A stretch of 16,154 bases of DNA. It comes from an uncultured Collinsella sp. (lineage in GTDB: Bacteria; Actinomycetota; Coriobacteriia; Coriobacteriales; Coriobacteriaceae). The notes beneath the pieces were generated by a model. That model was given only the letters and a program-made list of their open reading frames with translations, ran no database searches and was not told where the DNA came from. Positions 14,022 through 16,154 of the stretch are shown piece after piece (position 1 is the first letter of the stretch; each line of letters opens with the position of its first letter). The stretch covers positions 1 to 16,154 of the forward strand of contig CAKUHM010000011.1 in assembly GCA_934655835.1 (NCBI GenBank), written 5' to 3'. Position numbers and translations under genes: made by a program.

Positions 14022-16025
14022 ATGTCGAAGCAAGCGGTCATAGGAATTCTGGCGCACGTCGATGCCGGCAAGACCACGCTGGCCGAGGCCATGCTGTTTC
14101 ATGCCGGCCGCATTCGAAAGCGCGGGCGCGTGGACGATGGCGACTCGCATCTTGACACGAACGAGATTGAGCGCGAGCGCGGCATCACGATCTTCTCGTC
14201 GCAGGCCGTGCTCGACCACGGCGACACCCACGTTATGCTTGTGGACGCTCCCGGCCACGTCGATTTTTCGGCCGAGGCTGAGCGTACGCTGCGTGCGCTC
14301 GACTACGCGATTCTGGTGGTGGGCGCCAACGACGGCGTGCAGGGTCATACCGAAACCCTGTGGCGACTGCTTGCTCGCTACGACATTCCGACGTTCATCT
14401 TTATCAACAAAATCGATCTTGAGAACCCTGGTCGCGATGCGCTGTTGGCGCAACTCGGCCAGCGCCTTTCCGAAGGCTGTCTAGATGCCGAGGGCTTGCT
14501 GGCAGGCGGCGCCGTGCAAGAGGATGCCGCGGCGCTGGATGAGGCGGCGCTCGATGAGTTCCTTGAGGCGGGGGAGCTTTCGGCAACCACGCTTTCGCGC
14601 ATGGTGGCCGAGCGCAGGTTGTTCCCCTGCTTTGCCGGCTCGGCGCTCAAAGACCAAGGCGTGGCGGAGCTGCTCGACGGCATGTGCGCTTTGATGCGCG
14701 AGCGGACATGGCCCTATGAGTTCGCCGCACGCGTCTATCGCGTGAGTCGTGGAGACCGCGGCGAGCGCCTTGCCTGGGTCAAGGTGACGGGCGGTGCGCT
14801 GCGTGCAAAACAGGTGATTGAGGGACGCTCCGGTGTCGAGACTTTGGAGCAGAAGATCGACCAGGTGCGCATCTATAACGGTGAGAAATACGAGCTTGCC
14901 CAGGAAGTTGCCGCCGGTGGTATCTGCGCCGTGACGGGCCTCGCGCACGTTCGTCCAGGTGATGCCCTGGGCGCAGAGCCCATGGGCGAGCAGCCGATCA
15001 TCGCGCCGGTTCTCACCTATACGGTTCTGCCGGGCGAGCACGATGTCCATACGGTGTTCCGGGCGCTGACCGAGCTTGCCGACGAGGATCCCATGCTCGG
15101 CGTAAGCTGGAACACGCATCTTGAGCAGATCCATCTGCAGCTGATGGGCGCCGTGCAGCTCGAGGTTGTGCAGCGGGTGCTGGTCGATCGTTTTGGCCTT
15201 GCGGTTGAGTTTGAGCCCGGCGGCATCCTCTACAAGGAAACCATCTCGCAGACGGTCGAGGGCGTGGGTCACTTTGAGCCGCTGCGTCACTATGCCGAGG
15301 TACACCTGCGTCTGGAGCCGTTGCCAGCGGGCTCGGGCGTGCAATTTGGCACCGTGACCTCGACCGACGAGCTCGACCTCAACTGGCAACGCCTGGCGCT
15401 CACCAATGCCATGGAGCGTGACCACCTGGGCGTGCTGACCGGTTCGCCCATCACCGATATGCGCATTACGCTCACGGGCGGCCGTGCACATGCCAAGCAC
15501 ACCGAGGGCGGCGACTTCCGCCAGGCAACGTATCGCGCGATTCGCCAGGGGCTCATGCAAGCACACGAGGCGGGTGCCGCGGTGCTGCTGGAGCCGTGGT
15601 ATCGCTTTGAGCTCGAGGTGCCAGGGGAGTGCGTGGGTCGTGCGCTGTCGGATGCCACGCGTATGGGTGCCGAGTACGAGCCGCCGGCGATGTCGGGCGA
15701 TCGTGTCAAGCTCGTAGGCCGCGTGCCGGCATCCGAGGTGCAGGACTATGCCCTGGAGGTGGCTGTCTACACGAGCGGCCGCGGGCATCTGTACCTGGAG
15801 TTCGCCGGCTATGCGCCCTGCCATGATGCCGAGCGCGTGATCGAGACGGCCGCCTATGAGCCCGAAGCCGATCTGCCCAACACGCCCGACTCGGTCTTCT
15901 GCTCTCACGGCGCCGGCTACACCGTCAAGTGGTACGACGTCCCCGCCGCCGCGCATGTGCGCATCGATCCTGCCACCTTCCGCCCTTGGCGAGCAGTCGA
16001 TGCGGAGTTTTTCGGACGCATGTGA
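14022..16025 (+). CDS. Tet(M)-like translation factor GTPase (EF-G-like, not a clear tetracycline determinant)
   Basis: This 667-residue member of the EF-G/ribosomal-protection superfamily has G1 AHVDAGKT (11-18), G2 RGIT (53-56), G3 DAPGH (75-79, with Ala where DTPGH is usual), G4 NKID (129-132) and G5 SAL (207-209). Later domains are in EF-G order. The GTPase domain is clearly close to Tet(M)/Tet(W). However, the domain IV loop that in Tet(M) reads YSPVST and displaces tetracycline is here GGRAHAKHTEGGDFR (486-500), and the C-terminus has NTPDSVFCSHGAGYTVKW (620-637) instead of a Tet tail. It therefore fits the uncharacterised chromosomal lineage. A GAGGAG site precedes the ATG. The stop codon lies inside a perfect hairpin. 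Confidence 0.92.
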   Translation: MSKQAVIGILAHVDAGKTTLAEAMLFHAGRIRKRGRVDDGDSHLDTNEIERERGITIFSSQAVLDHGDTHVMLVDAPGHVDFSAEAERTLRALDYAILVVGANDGVQGHTETLWRLLARYDIPTFIFINKIDLENPGRDALLAQLGQRLSEGCLDAEGLLAGGAVQEDAAALDEAALDEFLEAGELSATTLSRMVAERRLFPCFAGSALKDQGVAELLDGMCALMRERTWPYEFAARVYRVSRGDRGERLAWVKVTGGALRAKQVIEGRSGVETLEQKIDQVRIYNGEKYELAQEVAAGGICAVTGLAHVRPGDALGAEPMGEQPIIAPVLTYTVLPGEHDVHTVFRALTELADEDPMLGVSWNTHLEQIHLQLMGAVQLEVVQRVLVDRFGLAVEFEPGGILYKETISQTVEGVGHFEPLRHYAEVHLRLEPLPAGSGVQFGTVTSTDELDLNWQRLALTNAMERDHLGVLTGSPITDMRITLTGGRAHAKHTEGGDFRQATYRAIRQGLMQAHEAGAAVLLEPWYRFELEVPGECVGRALSDATRMGAEYEPPAMSGDRVKLVGRVPASEVQDYALEVAVYTSGRGHLYLEFAGYAPCHDAERVIETAAYEPEADLPNTPDSVFCSHGAGYTVKWYDVPAAAHVRIDPATFRPWRAVDAEFFGRM

Positions 16026-16050
16026 CAAAGGGATAGTCCCTTTGTCACAT
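16020..16050 (+). terminator. 14-bp perfect hairpin overlapping the GTPase stop codon
   Basis: Bases 16020-16033 pair without mismatch to 16037-16050, with a TAG triplet as the loop. The stem includes the stop TGA (16023-16025) and reads TGACAAAGGGA on its left side. No T-run follows, so classical intrinsic termination is weak, and it may instead act as a 3' stability hairpin or be a mobile palindromic repeat. It carries the same GGGA core as the intergenic elements at 9730-9777 and 10671-10694. Confidence 0.6.
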
Positions 16051-16056
16051 TCAGTT

Positions 16057-16086
16057 GGTATAACTCGGTATAAGTTGGTATAACTG
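16057..16086. repeat. Three tandem 10-bp repeats before the last gene
   Basis: GGTATAACTC, GGTATAAGTT and GGTATAACTG follow one another with a 10-bp period, about one helical turn. Each contains a TATAA(C/G) hexamer, and AGTT-N5-AACT palindromic arms overlap the first and third copies. They lie 33 bases before the next start codon, where promoter or operator sites would be expected. Confidence 0.6.
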
Positions 16087-16118
16087 TAGAGAGCGTTTGC
16101 CAATCCGAGGAGGCCGAC

Positions 16119-16154
16119 ATGAATCCAAATCCCTTTAAGCCGACGGCCGGCAAG
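16119..16154 (+). CDS. Start of a gene cut by the right edge (possible AAA-type ATP-binding protein)
   Basis: An ATG at 16119 follows a GAGGAGG site (16106-16112) by six bases and opens the frame MNPNPFKPTAGK to the window end. Twelve residues cannot establish a family. The NPFxPTxG opening recalls the N-terminus of actinobacterial AAA/Orc1-like ATP-binding proteins, which is weak inference. The hairpin and the tandem repeats lie just upstream. Confidence 0.55.
   Translation, partial: MNPNPFKPTAGK

Noticed and set aside
13779..14453. Long N-terminal extension of mscL
   Set aside because: MscL begins at MKALLNEFKEF with its own GAGGAG site. The upstream part runs antisense into the GTPase gene and has no similarity to any channel.
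14022..16025. Calling the GTPase a confirmed tetracycline resistance gene
   Set aside because: The domain IV loop and C-terminal tail differ from functional Tet proteins, so resistance is not supported.
14481..16103. 540-codon minus-strand frame opposite the Tet(M)-like GTPase
   Set aside because: It lies fully antisense to a gene with intact GTPase motifs, and the composition and lack of domains mark it as a shadow.
1..16154. CRISPR array, tRNA, insertion sequence or prophage genes
   Set aside because: I looked for regular spaced repeats, cloverleaf-like sequences and transposase or integrase motifs and found none.

Overview
This is a GC-rich, gene-dense chromosomal stretch with strong AAGGAG-type ribosome binding sites. 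Protein style and gene content point to an actinobacterium of the class Coriobacteriia, most like a gut Collinsella or a close relative. That placement rests on recall of similar proteins, not on a database search. I see no tRNA, rRNA, CRISPR array, insertion sequence or phage module. The window reads as a core chromosome with small accessory genes.

Layout, left to right. (1) 1-1960, minus strand: a gntR-type regulator, an ABC ATPase and an ABC-2 permease (cut by the left edge). They form one operon behind a promoter that overlaps an inverted repeat. (2) 1987-2131: two copies of a palindromic repeat exactly 80 bp apart, lying between two divergent genes. (3) 2272-3885, plus: peptide chain release factor 3. 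(4) 3928-5491, plus: a good promoter, a preQ1-I-like riboswitch candidate, a VUT/YhhQ-type queuosine-precursor transporter, a short-chain dehydrogenase and a strong terminator. (5) 5505-7221, minus: uracil-DNA glycosylase and an EamA-type exporter. The exporter is divergent from a LysR regulator (7380-8246, plus). (6) 8274-9656, minus: a MATE efflux protein. (7) 9848-10663, plus: an RlmA-type 23S rRNA methyltransferase. (8) 10792-11193, minus: a small four-helix membrane protein. (9) 11422-12333, plus: a 47-residue membrane peptide and an RsmJ-type 16S rRNA methyltransferase. (10) 12369-13231: a small Cys/His zinc-ribbon protein (minus) divergent from a GNAT acetyltransferase (plus). (11) 13353-13778, minus: MscL with a C-terminal zinc ribbon. 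(12) 14022-16025, plus: a Tet(M)-like translation GTPase that lacks the Tet-type domain IV loop. After it come a 14-bp perfect hairpin, a 10-bp tandem repeat and the first 12 codons of another gene.

A loose theme is translation and its RNA: RF3, a second EF-G-like GTPase, two rRNA methyltransferases and a queuosine-precursor importer all lie within 14 kb. They are separate transcription units, so this is a clustering observation and not evidence of a single system. The points most worth following are the preQ1-like riboswitch, the twin 80-bp palindromes, the zinc-ribbon MscL, the divergent Tet(M)-like GTPase, and the set of GGGAC-containing intergenic elements.
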